Assembly (NCBI RefSeq): GCF_015350995.1
Contig: NZ_JADKRW010000001.1
Location: 62,001-126,000, forward strand
Direction: 5' to 3'
Source: Curtobacterium sp. VKM Ac-1393
Lineage (GTDB): Bacteria > Actinomycetota > Actinomycetes > Actinomycetales > Microbacteriaceae
DNA length: 64,000 bases
In this document: positions 34,052 through 43,754 of the stretch, in pieces
Layout: every line of letters starts with the position of its first letter
How positions within the stretch are numbered: position 1 is the first letter of the stretch
The notes under the pieces: generated by a model
Database searches by the model: none
The model's input: the letters and a program-made list of their open reading frames with translations, nothing else
What the model was told of the DNA's origin: nothing
Translations under genes and position numbers: made by a program

Positions 34052-35503
34052 TCACACCACCGCGGCGAGCGATCCCCGGACCCCGGCGGACTCCCCACCG
34101 ACCCGGGCCCACGCGCGCTCCAGCACGTCCACCAGACGTCCCCGATCGGCCGGCGCCATCGTGAACGGCACCCGCAGGAACCGTTCGAAACCGCCGTCCG
34201 GGCCGAACACCCCGCCGGACGCCAGCACCACGCCCTCGGACCTCGCGGCCAGCACGAGCGCACTCGACACCGGCCGTCCGAGGCCCACCCACGTCGTCAG
34301 CCCACCCGCCGGGGACGGCACGTCCCAGTCCGGGAGCCGTGCCCTGAGCGCGCCCACGACGTCGTCGCGACCCTGGCGCAGGGACTCGCGCCGTGCCTCC
34401 AGGACAACTGCCGTGCGTGGGACCAGCTCCCGCGCGACCAGCTGGTCGAGGACGGGGGTGCCGAGATCGCCCGTCGGGCGGGCGGCGAGCAGCCGCTGCA
34501 GGAGCGCCGGTGCGGCGCGGATCCAGCCGATCCGCAGCCCGCCCCAGAAGACCTTGTCGGCCGACCCGATCATCACCACCGACGACCCCGACGGGTCCGC
34601 TGCTGCCAACGGCAGCGACGGCGAACCGTCGATCCGCAGCTCGCCCATCGTCTCGTCCGCGATGACCGTCGTGCCGACCGAGGCGGCGACCGACAGCAGG
34701 AGCTGGCGGGTCGGTGCGGACATGGTCGCACCGGTCGGGTTGTGGAGCTCGGGCATGACGTAGGCGACGGCCGGGGCGGTCCGACGCAGCGTCGTCTCGA
34801 GCGCGGCGGCGTCCCAACCGGTCCGCGCGTCGACGGGGACGCCGACGAGCCGGCCGCCGGCCTCGCGGAACGCCTCGTGGGCGTGTGGGTAGGTCGGCGA
34901 CTCGACGAGCACGGCGTCACCGCGGCGGACGAGCACGCGCGCGAGCAGGGCGATGGCGTGCTGCGCGCCGATCGTCACGATCACTTGGGACGGGTCGGTC
35001 GGCAGTCCACGCTCGGTGTACCGGTCGGCGATCGCAGCGCGGAGGCCGGGGTCGCCGACGGTGTCGTACCCGATGCCGGCGAGCGCCGCGGGCACGTGCC
35101 GCATCGCCCGCTCGACGGCCTCGGCCACTCCGGGAGCCGAGTGCATCGCGGCCTTCCGCAGGTCGAGCAGTTCGTCGTCGACCACACCGCCGAGCCGTTC
35201 CGGGTCCGGCCGACCGATGAGCGACGCCGGCAGGTGGACCACGCTGCCGGAGCCACGGACCGACACGACGAACCCGTCGGACCGCAGTCGTGCGTACGCG
35301 TTCGCCACCGTGGTGCGGGAGACACCGAGGGCGACGGCGAGCCCGCGCTCGGCCGGCAGTCGCACGCCCTGCGCGACCCGGCCGTCGATGACGAGCACGC
35401 GGATGGCGTCGGACAGCGCCTCGTAGGCCGGTGCATCGGTGCCGTCGCGCCAGTCGGTGAGCAGCAGGGCAGCGGAACGGGCACTCAACAGCACGGGGGT
35501 CAT
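34052..35503 (-). CDS. yczR: MocR-type regulator (GntR-wHTH / aminotransferase fold)
   Basis: The 483-residue protein joins a GntR winged helix (about 25-90: LPAERGLAVALGVSRTTVANAYARLRSDGFV) to a class I aminotransferase domain, with a candidate PLP lysine in SADKVFWGGLRIGW. MocR proteins use PLP as ligand rather than for catalysis. It is divergent from a YczE-type membrane protein gene, the arrangement described for YczR/YczE, so I use that symbol with caution. ATG 35503 has TACCGT ending 6 nt upstream. The candidate operator is at 35521-35545. Confidence 0.88.
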   Translation of the reverse strand: MTPVLLSARSAALLLTDWRDGTDAPAYEALSDAIRVLVIDGRVAQGVRLPAERGLAVALGVSRTTVANAYARLRSDGFVVSVRGSGSVVHLPASLIGRPDPERLGGVVDDELLDLRKAAMHSAPGVAEAVERAMRHVPAALAGIGYDTVGDPGLRAAIADRYTERGLPTDPSQVIVTIGAQHAIALLARVLVRRGDAVLVESPTYPHAHEAFREAGGRLVGVPVDARTGWDAAALETTLRRTAPAVAYVMPELHNPTGATMSAPTRQLLLSVAASVGTTVIADETMGELRIDGSPSLPLAAADPSGSSVVMIGSADKVFWGGLRIGWIRAAPALLQRLLAARPTGDLGTPVLDQLVARELVPRTAVVLEARRESLRQGRDDVVGALRARLPDWDVPSPAGGLTTWVGLGRPVSSALVLAARSEGVVLASGGVFGPDGGFERFLRVPFTMAPADRGRLVDVLERAWARVGGESAGVRGSLAAVV

Positions 35504-35520
35504 GGGTCCACGGTAGCGTG

Positions 35521-35545
35521 ATTGGCTCTCGACCAGCAGTCCAAT
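35521..35545. promoter_or_regulatory. MocR operator candidate between yczR and yczE
   Basis: ATTGG (35521-35525) and CCAAT (35541-35545) form an interrupted dyad in the 61-bp gap of the divergent pair, adjacent to the -10 of the regulator gene. MocR proteins typically bind repeated half-sites with this kind of spacing. Confidence 0.55.
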
Positions 35546-35564
35546 TAGGCGGGACGATCTCCCC

Positions 35565-36242
35565 ATGCCCCGCAGCACCGCCCTCACGTTCCGCTTCGTC
35601 CAGCTCTTCGTCGGCCTGTTCCTCTACGGCGCCTCGACCGCGCTGCAGGTCCGCGCGGTCGTCGGCGTCTCGTCGTGGACCGTCCTGACGCAGGGGCTCG
35701 AGAACGTGGTGCCGTGGTCGTTCGGTGTGATCACGGTCGTGTCGAGCGGCGTCATCCTGCTGCTCTGGATCCCGTTGCGGCAGAAACCGGGCATCGGCAC
35801 GCTGCTGAACGCCCTGGCGATCGGCCCGAGCGCCGACCTGGTGCTCTGGCTCGTGCCGGAGCCGTCCGGCCTGCTCGCGCGGATCGCCCTGTTCGCCGCG
35901 GGCCTGGTGCTGCTCGCCGTCGCGACCGCGTTCTACATCGGCGCGGGGTTCGGCACCGGTGCCCGCGACGGCCTGATGGTGGGGCTGCACGAACGCCTCG
36001 GCTGGCCGCTCTGGCTCGCACGCACCCTGGTCGAGGTGTCGGTCGTCATCGTCGGGTGGATCCTCGGCGGCAACGTCGGCGCCGGCACCGTGATCGCGGC
36101 GTTCGCGATCGGCCCGATGGTCCAGCCACTCATGCCGTTCTTCCGGCGGTTCCCGTGGAGCCCCGAGCGGCGGGACGTCGGTGCGACTCCCGAACCGCGC
36201 GCCCCGGGTGTGCAGCGCGTGCGCTCGGAGCTGCCCAGCTGA
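35565..36242 (+). CDS. yczE: YczE/YyaS/YitT family membrane protein
   Basis: The 225-residue membrane protein has about five to six helices. The motifs GASTALQVRAVVG, GTGARDGLMVGLHERLG and GTVIAAFAIGPMVQPLMPFF are typical of the YczE family. Its biochemical function is unknown. It pairs with the divergent MocR regulator and is probably its main target. After the stop a 5-bp simple repeat (GGCCC/GGCTC units, about 36283-36312) occurs. Confidence 0.88.
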   Translation: MPRSTALTFRFVQLFVGLFLYGASTALQVRAVVGVSSWTVLTQGLENVVPWSFGVITVVSSGVILLLWIPLRQKPGIGTLLNALAIGPSADLVLWLVPEPSGLLARIALFAAGLVLLAVATAFYIGAGFGTGARDGLMVGLHERLGWPLWLARTLVEVSVVIVGWILGGNVGAGTVIAAFAIGPMVQPLMPFFRRFPWSPERRDVGATPEPRAPGVQRVRSELPS

Positions 36243-36328
36243 CCGACGCGGTGGGGGCCGACCGCCTCTGCACGCTCTTCCGGCCAGGCCCGGCCCGGCC
36301 CGGCTCGGCTCGTCACGTCACCGGTCCA

Positions 36329-36874
36329 TCAGTGGACGGCTTCGAACGTCACGTCGTGGTGCCGGAGCGCGGCGAACCGGCGACCCGGGTAGCGAAGCCC
36401 GCCGAAGTACATGTTCGTGTGCGCGACGATCTGCTCACCGGTGATGACGACACCGTCGTGCTCCGCATCCGTCGTGGTGTGCGCGTCCGACACCAGGGTC
36501 ACGTCGAACCCGCGCACAGCGGCAGCCTGCGTGGTCGTCCGGACGCAGTAGTCGCTCTGTGCCCCTGCGACCACCAGGTGCCGCACACCGAGTGATTGCA
36601 GCACCGCCGCCAGGTCCGTCTCCGTGAACGAGTCCCGGTACTCCTTCTGCACGAGCGGCTCGTCGGGTCGACGAACGAGCGGCGCAGCCAGTTGCCAGTC
36701 GTCGCTGCCCTCGGCGAAGTCGCCGTGGTCCTGCACCCAGACGACGGGCACACCGCTCGAGCGCGCCCGATCGACGAGCTGTGCGGTCCGCAGGAGCACG
36801 TCTGCGCTGTCGAAGCAGTCGCGCACGACACCGTGTTGCAGGTCGATGACGAGGAGCGCGGTGTCGGCTGGCAT
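36329..36874 (-). CDS. Cysteine hydrolase, isochorismatase family
   Basis: The 181-residue alpha/beta hydrolase of the isochorismatase/nicotinamidase superfamily has the triad Asp11 (VIDLQ), Lys77 (VQKEYRDSF) and Cys110 (QSDYCVRTT). It should hydrolyse an amide or enol ether; the conserved cis-peptide region AGAQSDYC is intact. Exact substrates vary widely in this family. ATG 36874 follows a plain sequence with no strong ribosome site. The 106 bp between it and the next upstream gene show nothing notable. Confidence 0.9.
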   Translation of the reverse strand: MPADTALLVIDLQHGVVRDCFDSADVLLRTAQLVDRARSSGVPVVWVQDHGDFAEGSDDWQLAAPLVRRPDEPLVQKEYRDSFTETDLAAVLQSLGVRHLVVAGAQSDYCVRTTTQAAAVRGFDVTLVSDAHTTTDAEHDGVVITGEQIVAHTNMYFGGLRYPGRRFAALRHHDVTFEAVH

Positions 36875-36980
36875 GGCGCAATCCTCGCAGCAAGTGGCCG
36901 TCGACCGGTCGAGTGGGTCGGGGTTCGGTGGTTGGGGGTCGGTGGTCGTCGTGCCGGAGGCGAACTTGAGCGCGGCGACG

Positions 36981-37283
36981 TCAGATCTCGACGGTTGCGA
37001 TCTCCACTTCGGTGCGGACGAAGCGCAGTCCGTGCGCGGCCATCGCCTCGACCGCGAGTTCGTGCACGTCGTGTGCGACCTGGCGCGCGATGCTGCCCGC
37101 TGCCGTCCCGATCGCGACCCGCACGACTCCGTCGCGGACCTCGACTCGCGACGCGCCCTCCCCTCGCGCTGCCACGGACCGCAGTACCGCCGACGCCGTG
37201 GAGAGTGGGTACACACGGGACACGGTCCGCAGAGCCAGGATGCGCCGTTCGATGTCCGTCTCCGCTGCGAGCGCATGCGCCAT
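36981..37283 (-). CDS. Small Asp23/Gls24-like protein
   Basis: The 100-residue protein starts [18 protein letters not shown]. The second part ([40 protein letters not shown]...VEIATVEI) has the alternating strand-helix pattern of short Asp23/Gls24-like proteins of actinobacteria, which are linked to cell-envelope stress. The match is by pattern and not certain. ATG 37283 has a ribosome site GGAAGGGAA. It lies just upstream of, and divergent from, the adhesin gene. Confidence 0.6.
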   Translation of the reverse strand: MAHALAAETDIERRILALRTVSRVYPLSTASAVLRSVAARGEGASRVEVRDGVVRVAIGTAAGSIARQVAHDVHELAVEAMAAHGLRFVRTEVEIATVEI

Positions 37284-37628
37284 ACGTGAGTTCCCTTCCT
37301 GCTCGAGGTCGGCCCGGCCGCCGTGCGATCCGCATGGCCAGCACGCCCGACCGACACCTGAGTGAGTCGGCGCAGCGTCGATCGTCACGCGGAACGGAGT
37401 GCGAGCGAGCTGTGCGCGCGGAGTACTGCGCGCGTGGAGGACGGAGTGCTGGCAGCGGATGCGCCCGCGCACGAGGCTGGCACCCGACAGACGTCCCCGC
37501 CGAGTCGCGTGACGTTCTGGGGGCTGCGCACTCACCCTGTGTGGCGCCGAGATCCACCGCTCCGACCTGGTGGAGCCGTGCTCGTGTGGCGCCACGAGCA
37601 CGCTCACCGCAGGAACCCGAGAACCCGA
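37284..37628. other. 345-bp gap upstream of the adhesin gene, no gene seen
   Basis: No supportable gene is present. A plus-strand frame is open from 37362 into the adhesin but has no ribosome site or conserved sequence. It should hold promoters for both divergent genes. The clearest element is the hairpin at 37577-37602. The octamer GAACCCGA is repeated directly before the adhesin ATG. Confidence 0.6.
37577..37602 (+). promoter_or_regulatory. Leader hairpin just upstream of the adhesin start
   Basis: Perfect 10-nt arms CGTGCTCGTG (37577-37586) and CACGAGCACG (37593-37602) enclose six bases, 26 nt before ATG 37629. It could be an mRNA leader structure or a protein-binding dyad. Confidence 0.5.
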
Positions 37629-39002
<1,374 letters not shown>

Positions 39003-39026
39003 CACAGCGACCGGCACCCCCGAGAC

Positions 39027-39061
39027 GGCTCCGCTCCCCATCCCTGGAGTGCGGCGGAGCC
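39027..39061 (+). terminator. Hairpin after the adhesin gene
   Basis: Arms GGCTCCGC (39027-39034) and GCGGAGCC (39054-39061) lie 25 bp after the adhesin stop. There is no U-tract. Confidence 0.5.
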
Positions 39062-39099
39062 CCACGCCGGATCGTCATCCCTAGCTGACGAACCGGCGT

Positions 39100-39139
39100 G
39101 TGGGCCGGTGGCATGCACCCGAAGCATCCACCGGCCCAC
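39100..39139 (+). promoter_or_regulatory. Long hairpin in the sortase leader
   Basis: GTGGGCCGGTGG plus ATGC pairs with GCAT plus CCACCGGCCCAC, a 16-bp stem with one bulged base and a 7-nt loop. It ends 34 nt before the sortase GTG. It could attenuate or stabilise the sortase message or be a second terminator. Confidence 0.5.
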
Positions 39140-39173
39140 TGTTCACCGCTCACCCGGATCGGAAGGCTCGAAC

Positions 39174-39824
39174 GTGCGGAACCCACACCGTCACCGACGG
39201 AGCTGGCCGCCGCTGCTGATGGTCGCAGCAGCAGCGCTGGCGGCAGCGATGCTGACCGCTGGAGTCGGCGGCATCGTCACCGGCCTCGGCTCGGACCCCT
39301 CGTCCTCTGCCCACGACATGCGCGGTGATCCGGTGCGCCTCGAGACAACCGACGGCACGGTCCCGAGCGCGCGTTCGACACCCAGCGGATCTGGACGGCT
39401 GCGCGTGGCATCCGTCGGCCTGGACGTTCCGATCGGTTCGCTGGATGCTGTCGGCGGGCGGATCACCCCACCCGGCTTCGCCTCCGCCTACCTCGTGCGG
39501 AACATGGGCGTCACCCCGGACGACGCAGCCGCAGGAACGGTGTTCGTCGTCATGCACTCGTTGCGCGGTGGCGGCGTCGCACCCGGCAACTCCCTGACCG
39601 ATGTCGATCGTGCACGCAGTCGGGTGGCGGTCGGCGCGGCCGTCTCGGTCGCCGGCGTCGACTACACCGTGACGGATGCGCTCCTGGTCGACAAGGACCG
39701 GATCGCCCGCGATGCGGACGTGTGGCACGATGTGCCCAACCGGCTGCTGCTCATCACCTGTCTGCAACAGCCGGACGGGTCGCCCTCGACGCAGAACCTC
39801 GTCATCGCAGCCACACGAACCTGA
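39174..39824 (+). CDS. Sortase (class F/E-like) apparently lacking the catalytic arginine
   Basis: The 216-residue protein has a signal anchor at about 12-38 and a sortase fold from about 75. Catalytic His128 (VVMHSLRGGG) and Cys196 (LLLITCLQ) are present. In the last strand, where class E enzymes have Arg (SAAERF in the other sortase of this window), this one has STQNLVIA with Asn208. The Arg stabilises the acyl intermediate, so activity may be altered or lost; alignment could still place another Arg there. GTG 39174 has ribosome site GGAAGG. Position after the adhesin suggests it as a substrate. Confidence 0.8.
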   Translation: MRNPHRHRRSWPPLLMVAAAALAAAMLTAGVGGIVTGLGSDPSSSAHDMRGDPVRLETTDGTVPSARSTPSGSGRLRVASVGLDVPIGSLDAVGGRITPPGFASAYLVRNMGVTPDDAAAGTVFVVMHSLRGGGVAPGNSLTDVDRARSRVAVGAAVSVAGVDYTVTDALLVDKDRIARDADVWHDVPNRLLLITCLQQPDGSPSTQNLVIAATRT

Positions 39825-39977
39825 TCAGAACGCGCGCTCGCCGAGCTCGCGACGGGGTGTTGCAGCACGATCGCGTGATGAAATCGTCGATGCGCACTCG
39901 TGGTCAAGAGGTGGCGTGTTCGGTCTGGGGGAGCACGCCGTCGGATCAGCAGCCCCCGGGAGCGAGGAGGCGGACAC

Positions 39978-42008
39978 GTGCCTGTTGCCCCAGACGTCAT
40001 CGGCGATGCCGCACTGATCAGTTCGGTCCGCGCAGGCGACCAGTCCGCGGTCGCAACGCTGTGGCAGCGCCACCACCGCGCGGCGGTCCTCCACGCGCAC
40101 GGACTCGTCGGCGCATCCGATGCCGAAGACGTCGTCTCCGAGGCGTTCACGAGCGTCATCGGAGCCATCGTCCGTGGAAAGGGACCGGAGGAGCTCTTCC
40201 GCCCGTACCTGTACACGGTGATCCGCAACCTCGCCGGCGCCGAGTTCCGCAGGCGAGCCCTCCACGCTGACAGCGAGGTCGACTTCGACACGTTCGAGGA
40301 CGACGCGGTGGACGCTGCAGCCCAGATGGCGCACGCAGCGGACCGCTCGACGTTGGGGCGGGCGTTCCGGTCGCTGCCCGAACGGTGGCAGAGCGTGCTG
40401 TGGTACCTCGACGTCGAGCAGATGCGGCCTCGGCACATCGCCCCGTTGGTCGACTTGAAACCAGGAGCCGTGTCGTCCCTGGCGTACCGGGCACGACAGG
40501 CACTCCGCGCGGCGTGGGTCCAGGAACACCTGGCGCTGGAGAGCCTGTCCGAGGAGTGCAGGCGACACCTCGCCGGATTCGGCGCCTACGAAGCAGGGAC
40601 GCTCGCCGCTCGAGACCGCCGTCGCCTCGAGGAACACATCCGGGGATGCCCGAACTGCCCGCCGGTCGTGGAGGACGCCAGACGCCTCGCGGCGAGGATC
40701 GCCGCCGCCGTCCTCCCGACCGTCGGCGGCCTCGCTGCCGCACGAGCAGCGTCCACTGCCCCACCGACCTCCGCAGCATCCGCCGCCCCCGCACGCCGAC
40801 TCACCGGTCCCCGACGAGTCGGAGCAGTGGTCGCGATCGTGGCCGGCGGCACGGCCGTCGCCGTGGCCATCGCGGTCGCCGTCACCGCTCCCGTGGTGGA
40901 CGGCGAGCAGGCCAGCCCGGCCACGTCGCACGCTCCTGCGACTCCTGCGACTCCTGCGACTCCTGCGCCTCCCGCCGCTCCGCAGACCGTCCCCGTCGTA
41001 CCGCCACACACCACGCTCCCCCGGATCACCCCACCGACTCCTGGCGGGCCGGTCGTCACGGCCGTGGAGCTGACCACCACCGAGCAGCCTCGTTCCGATG
41101 TGCAGGAGACCGCCGCGACGCCCCTGATACCGAAGCCGACGCCGGTGCCGGTGCCGGAGCCGCCGGTCGAGTCCCCTCCTGCTGGAACGCCCACCACCCC
41201 GGTCACTCCCACGCCCCGTTCGGCATCCCCCGTGCCGACGAGCAGCAGCCTGCTCGTCGCCGACCTCGTCGTCGACGTCTCCGGCTCCGCGAGTCCGGAC
41301 AGTCGCATCGTGCTGCAGACCAGCGACGGAACAGTCGACACCACCACGGACGCGGCCGGACGGTGGAGCGCCCGGCTGCAGTTCGCAGCCGACGGCGTCC
41401 ACCGGGTCACGGTCACCGCGACCGCTCCCGGTCACACCGTGTCCGCCCCCGCGACGATGTGGATCACCGTCGACACGACTGCGCCGGCAGCACCGACGAT
41501 CGCCACCACCTGGAGTGACACCGACACCGCCGCGCCGGAGTTCGCCGGTACGGCAGAACCCGGCAGCACGATCGCGATCTCCGCCACCGGACAATCGCTC
41601 GCGGCCGAGACCGTCACCGGAGCAGACGGCACGTGGCGGGCAACGCTGCCGGGTCTCCTGCCGACAGCGTCGGGCGTGCACGCCACCGCGACCGACACCG
41701 CCGGCAACACGTCCGCGTCGACCGCCAGCACCCCCTTCGCGTTCGTCCCCACCATCACCGATCCGAACGACGGCGACATCGTGCCGTGGGGGCCGATCCC
41801 CGTCACGATCCGGGGATGGGCGGGAAGCACCGTCGCCGTCAGCGTCGACGGCACCCTGATCGGCACGGTCACGATCGGCAGCGACCAGCGGTTCAGCGGC
41901 CACATCCGCACCGGCGTCCAGGGCGGGCTCCCGCCAGGGACCCACGCGCTCACCGTCGCCTACACCGACGGCGCCAGCACGACCGTGACGATCACCGTCG
42001 TCGGCTGA
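39978..42008 (+). CDS. Membrane-anchored sigma factor with ZAS anti-sigma motif and Ig-like ectodomain
   Basis: This is one 676-residue polypeptide. Region 2 (about 12-90; SDAEDVVSEAFTSVIG, FRPYLYTVIRNLA) and region 4 (about 125-182; LPERWQSVLWYLDVEQMRPRHIA) of an ECF-type sigma factor are followed by a zinc anti-sigma motif H220-x3-C224-x2-C227. A membrane helix at about 281-304, a Pro/Thr-rich stalk (310-420) and about three Ig-like (Big) repeats (about 430-676) outside the cell complete it. The sigma factor and its inhibitor are thus covalently joined to a surface sensor, and release would need proteolysis. GTG 39978 has AGGAGG. Similar fusions exist in actinobacteria, but I know no characterised example of this exact form. 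Confidence 0.88.
   Translation: MPVAPDVIGDAALISSVRAGDQSAVATLWQRHHRAAVLHAHGLVGASDAEDVVSEAFTSVIGAIVRGKGPEELFRPYLYTVIRNLAGAEFRRRALHADSEVDFDTFEDDAVDAAAQMAHAADRSTLGRAFRSLPERWQSVLWYLDVEQMRPRHIAPLVDLKPGAVSSLAYRARQALRAAWVQEHLALESLSEECRRHLAGFGAYEAGTLAARDRRRLEEHIRGCPNCPPVVEDARRLAARIAAAVLPTVGGLAAARAASTAPPTSAASAAPARRLTGPRRVGAVVAIVAGGTAVAVAIAVAVTAPVVDGEQASPATSHAPATPATPATPAPPAAPQTVPVVPPHTTLPRITPPTPGGPVVTAVELTTTEQPRSDVQETAATPLIPKPTPVPVPEPPVESPPAGTPTTPVTPTPRSASPVPTSSSLLVADLVVDVSGSASPDSRIVLQTSDGTVDTTTDAAGRWSARLQFAADGVHRVTVTATAPGHTVSAPATMWITVDTTAPAAPTIATTWSDTDTAAPEFAGTAEPGSTIAISATGQSLAAETVTGADGTWRATLPGLLPTASGVHATATDTAGNTSASTASTPFAFVPTITDPNDGDIVPWGPIPVTIRGWAGSTVAVSVDGTLIGTVTIGSDQRFSGHIRTGVQGGLPPGTHALTVAYTDGASTTVTITVVG
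40932..40967. repeat. 9-bp tandem repeat in the sigma-factor stalk
   Basis: ACTCCTGCG occurs three times in a row (40941-40967), preceded by a one-mismatch copy, and encodes TPA repeats in the external stalk. Copy-number changes keep the frame. Confidence 0.85.
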
Positions 42009-42036
42009 ACCGACGTCACGCCGGTACCGTCTCCAC

Positions 42037-42408
42037 ATGACCGACGACGTCCGGAACATCACCACCGCTCTCGCGACCATCTCCGAACACTGGCAGCCCC
42101 ACCGGTTGACGAGCATCAACGACTACGACGTCAAGGTCGTGAAGTTGCAGGGTGCGTTCGTCTGGCACACACACCCCGACACCGACGAGCTGTTCCTCGT
42201 CCTCAGCGGCGAGCTCACCATCCAGCTACGGGACCGTGACGTCGTGCTCGGACCGAACGACGTGTTCGTCGTCCCTCGTGGCGTGGAGCACTGCCCGAGG
42301 GCTGCGGGAGAAGTCGAGGCGCTGCTCTTCGAGCCGCAGGGCACGGTGAACACAGGCGACGCCGGCGGAGACATGACCAGCCAGCTCCGCGAGATCGACG
42401 GGGTCTAG
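42037..42408 (+). CDS. Cupin domain-containing protein
   Basis: The 123-residue single-cupin protein has metal ligands His44, His46 and Glu51 (WHTHPDTDE) in motif 1 and His85 in motif 2 (PRGVEHCP). Small stand-alone cupins of this type are often isomerases, dioxygenases or sensors; none can be chosen here. ATG 42037 has TACCGT ending 6 nt upstream, so it has its own leaderless promoter although it follows the sigma-factor gene by only 28 bp. Confidence 0.9.
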   Translation: MTDDVRNITTALATISEHWQPHRLTSINDYDVKVVKLQGAFVWHTHPDTDELFLVLSGELTIQLRDRDVVLGPNDVFVVPRGVEHCPRAAGEVEALLFEPQGTVNTGDAGGDMTSQLREIDGV

Positions 42409-42468
42409 TCCACGCCTGCACGGACGATCGGCTCTCGAGACCGCCGGAGCGCCGTCGATGGTCGCGGA

Positions 42469-42771
42469 TCAGCCCTGCCCCTGGTCGGTGAGGCGCCACC
42501 CATCGCCGGTCTCGGTGTAGCAGAAGTTCCACTCCCGCTTGCCGTTCATCGGTTCCTGCTCGCCGGAGGCCTTGCTCGTGACGGTCGTCGCGACGCAGGT
42601 CTCCTTCCTGTTCCCAGGATTGAACGGAACGACCTCGGCTTTGCTGGCAACCGTGTAGGACTGCAGCGTCGGGTTCGTGCACCACGCCCACGTTCTGCTG
42701 CGCGTGAGTGCCTTCGTGACATCACACTGCTTCGCTTTCGCGGCGGCCAGGTAGACCTTGGTCAGCGCCAC
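42469..42771 (-). CDS. Putative lipoprotein or secreted protein with unclear start
   Basis: From GTG 42771 the frame gives 100 residues with four cysteines (QCD, WCTN, TCVA, FCYT) and no known domain. The same frame stays open upstream and encodes an apparent lipoprotein signal (VLGALSAC; Cys codon 42810-42808). No ATG, GTG or TTG precedes it before the frame merges into the epimerase gene; only CTG 42894 would give a full signal peptide. The true start may be CTG, or the original start has mutated. The internal GTG would yield a cytosolic form, which does not suit the cysteines. It ends next to the convergent cupin gene. Confidence 0.55.
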   Translation of the reverse strand: MALTKVYLAAAKAKQCDVTKALTRSRTWAWCTNPTLQSYTVASKAEVVPFNPGNRKETCVATTVTSKASGEQEPMNGKREWNFCYTETGDGWRLTDQGQG

Positions 42772-42866
42772 GGGACCCGTCGATCTCGGCGGGAGCTCGG
42801 GCGAACTGCAGGCCGACAGCGCCCCGAGGACAGCCCAGATGTCCCCAGCCGCAGCGCCGACGGCGG

Positions 42867-43709
42867 CTACAGCGCTGCGAAGCCCGTGCGCCAGCTGGAG
42901 TACCGGGGCGCGAAGCCGTGCCTCCGGGCACGGTCGTTGAGGACGGGGCGCCCCGCATCACCCGAGTGCTGGACAGCGGGCATCGGCGCGCCGAGCGCAT
43001 CAGCGAACGCTGGCACCCATTCGGTCCCGGGCGCAGGCTCGTCGTCGACGATGTTCCACAGCCCTGCCGGCCATCCGAGTGCCTGTACGACGGCTGCAGC
43101 GGCGTCGTCGACGTGCACGAACGACGTCACGGTCTCCGTGGCGGGCAGCGCAGCAGCTCGGGCAGCCGCAGCGAACCGGCCCTCCCGCGAGTACCAGGTG
43201 CCCGGGCCGTAGAGCTGTCCGAAGCGCAGCACCACGCTCTCGGGGATCTCGCGGACGGCGGATTCGAGTTCACGGACGGCACGGACGGTCGTCCGTCGAG
43301 GCTCCGGCGCATCGACGTCGAGCGGGTCGTCCTCGCTCGCCGGGAGCGTCGCGGACCGGTAGACCCACGAGATGCTCTGTCCGATGACCCGGGTCACGCC
43401 TGCCGCACGCGCCGCGTCGACCAGGTTCCGGGTGCCCTCGGATCGGAGCCGTGCGTTGCTCGCCGAGTCTCCGGTGCCGAGGTCGGTCATCAGGTGCACG
43501 ACCACGTCGGGTGCAGCGGTCGACACGGCTGCGACCGTGGAATCACGGTCGAGGGCGTCCAGGACCAGGCCGTCCGCCCCGAGGCCGCGCAGCGACTGTG
43601 CCTTCTCGGCGGATCGCGACGTGGCGATCACCGCATGCCCCAGACCGATCACCTTCGGGATGACCGCTCGACCGAGGACCCCGGACCCGCCAGCAACCAG
43701 TACACGCAT
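42867..43709 (-). CDS. NAD(P)-binding epimerase/dehydratase family protein
   Basis: The 280-residue extended SDR has the cofactor loop GGSGVLG at 7-13. A mid-region VIGQSISWVYRS has the Tyr but no clear YxxxK, so it is an atypical member. The C-terminal substrate part FVHVDDAAAAVVQAL and LWNIVDDEP is typical of nucleotide-sugar epimerases and related reductases. The reaction cannot be assigned. ATG 43709 is divergent from the DUF4097-PadR operon and shares its control region. Confidence 0.85.
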   Translation of the reverse strand: MRVLVAGGSGVLGRAVIPKVIGLGHAVIATSRSAEKAQSLRGLGADGLVLDALDRDSTVAAVSTAAPDVVVHLMTDLGTGDSASNARLRSEGTRNLVDAARAAGVTRVIGQSISWVYRSATLPASEDDPLDVDAPEPRRTTVRAVRELESAVREIPESVVLRFGQLYGPGTWYSREGRFAAAARAAALPATETVTSFVHVDDAAAAVVQALGWPAGLWNIVDDEPAPGTEWVPAFADALGAPMPAVQHSGDAGRPVLNDRARRHGFAPRYSSWRTGFAAL

Positions 43710-43754
43710 GCAGCAATGATCCCAGGACCACCGCGAGCCCCTTGCGGAGCCACG

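Noticed and set aside
42722..43000. 92-codon minus-strand frame at the end of the epimerase gene
   Set aside because: It overlaps the conserved epimerase C-terminus in another frame and has Arg/Ser-rich shadow composition; only the lipobox-bearing frame next to it has a plausible signal.
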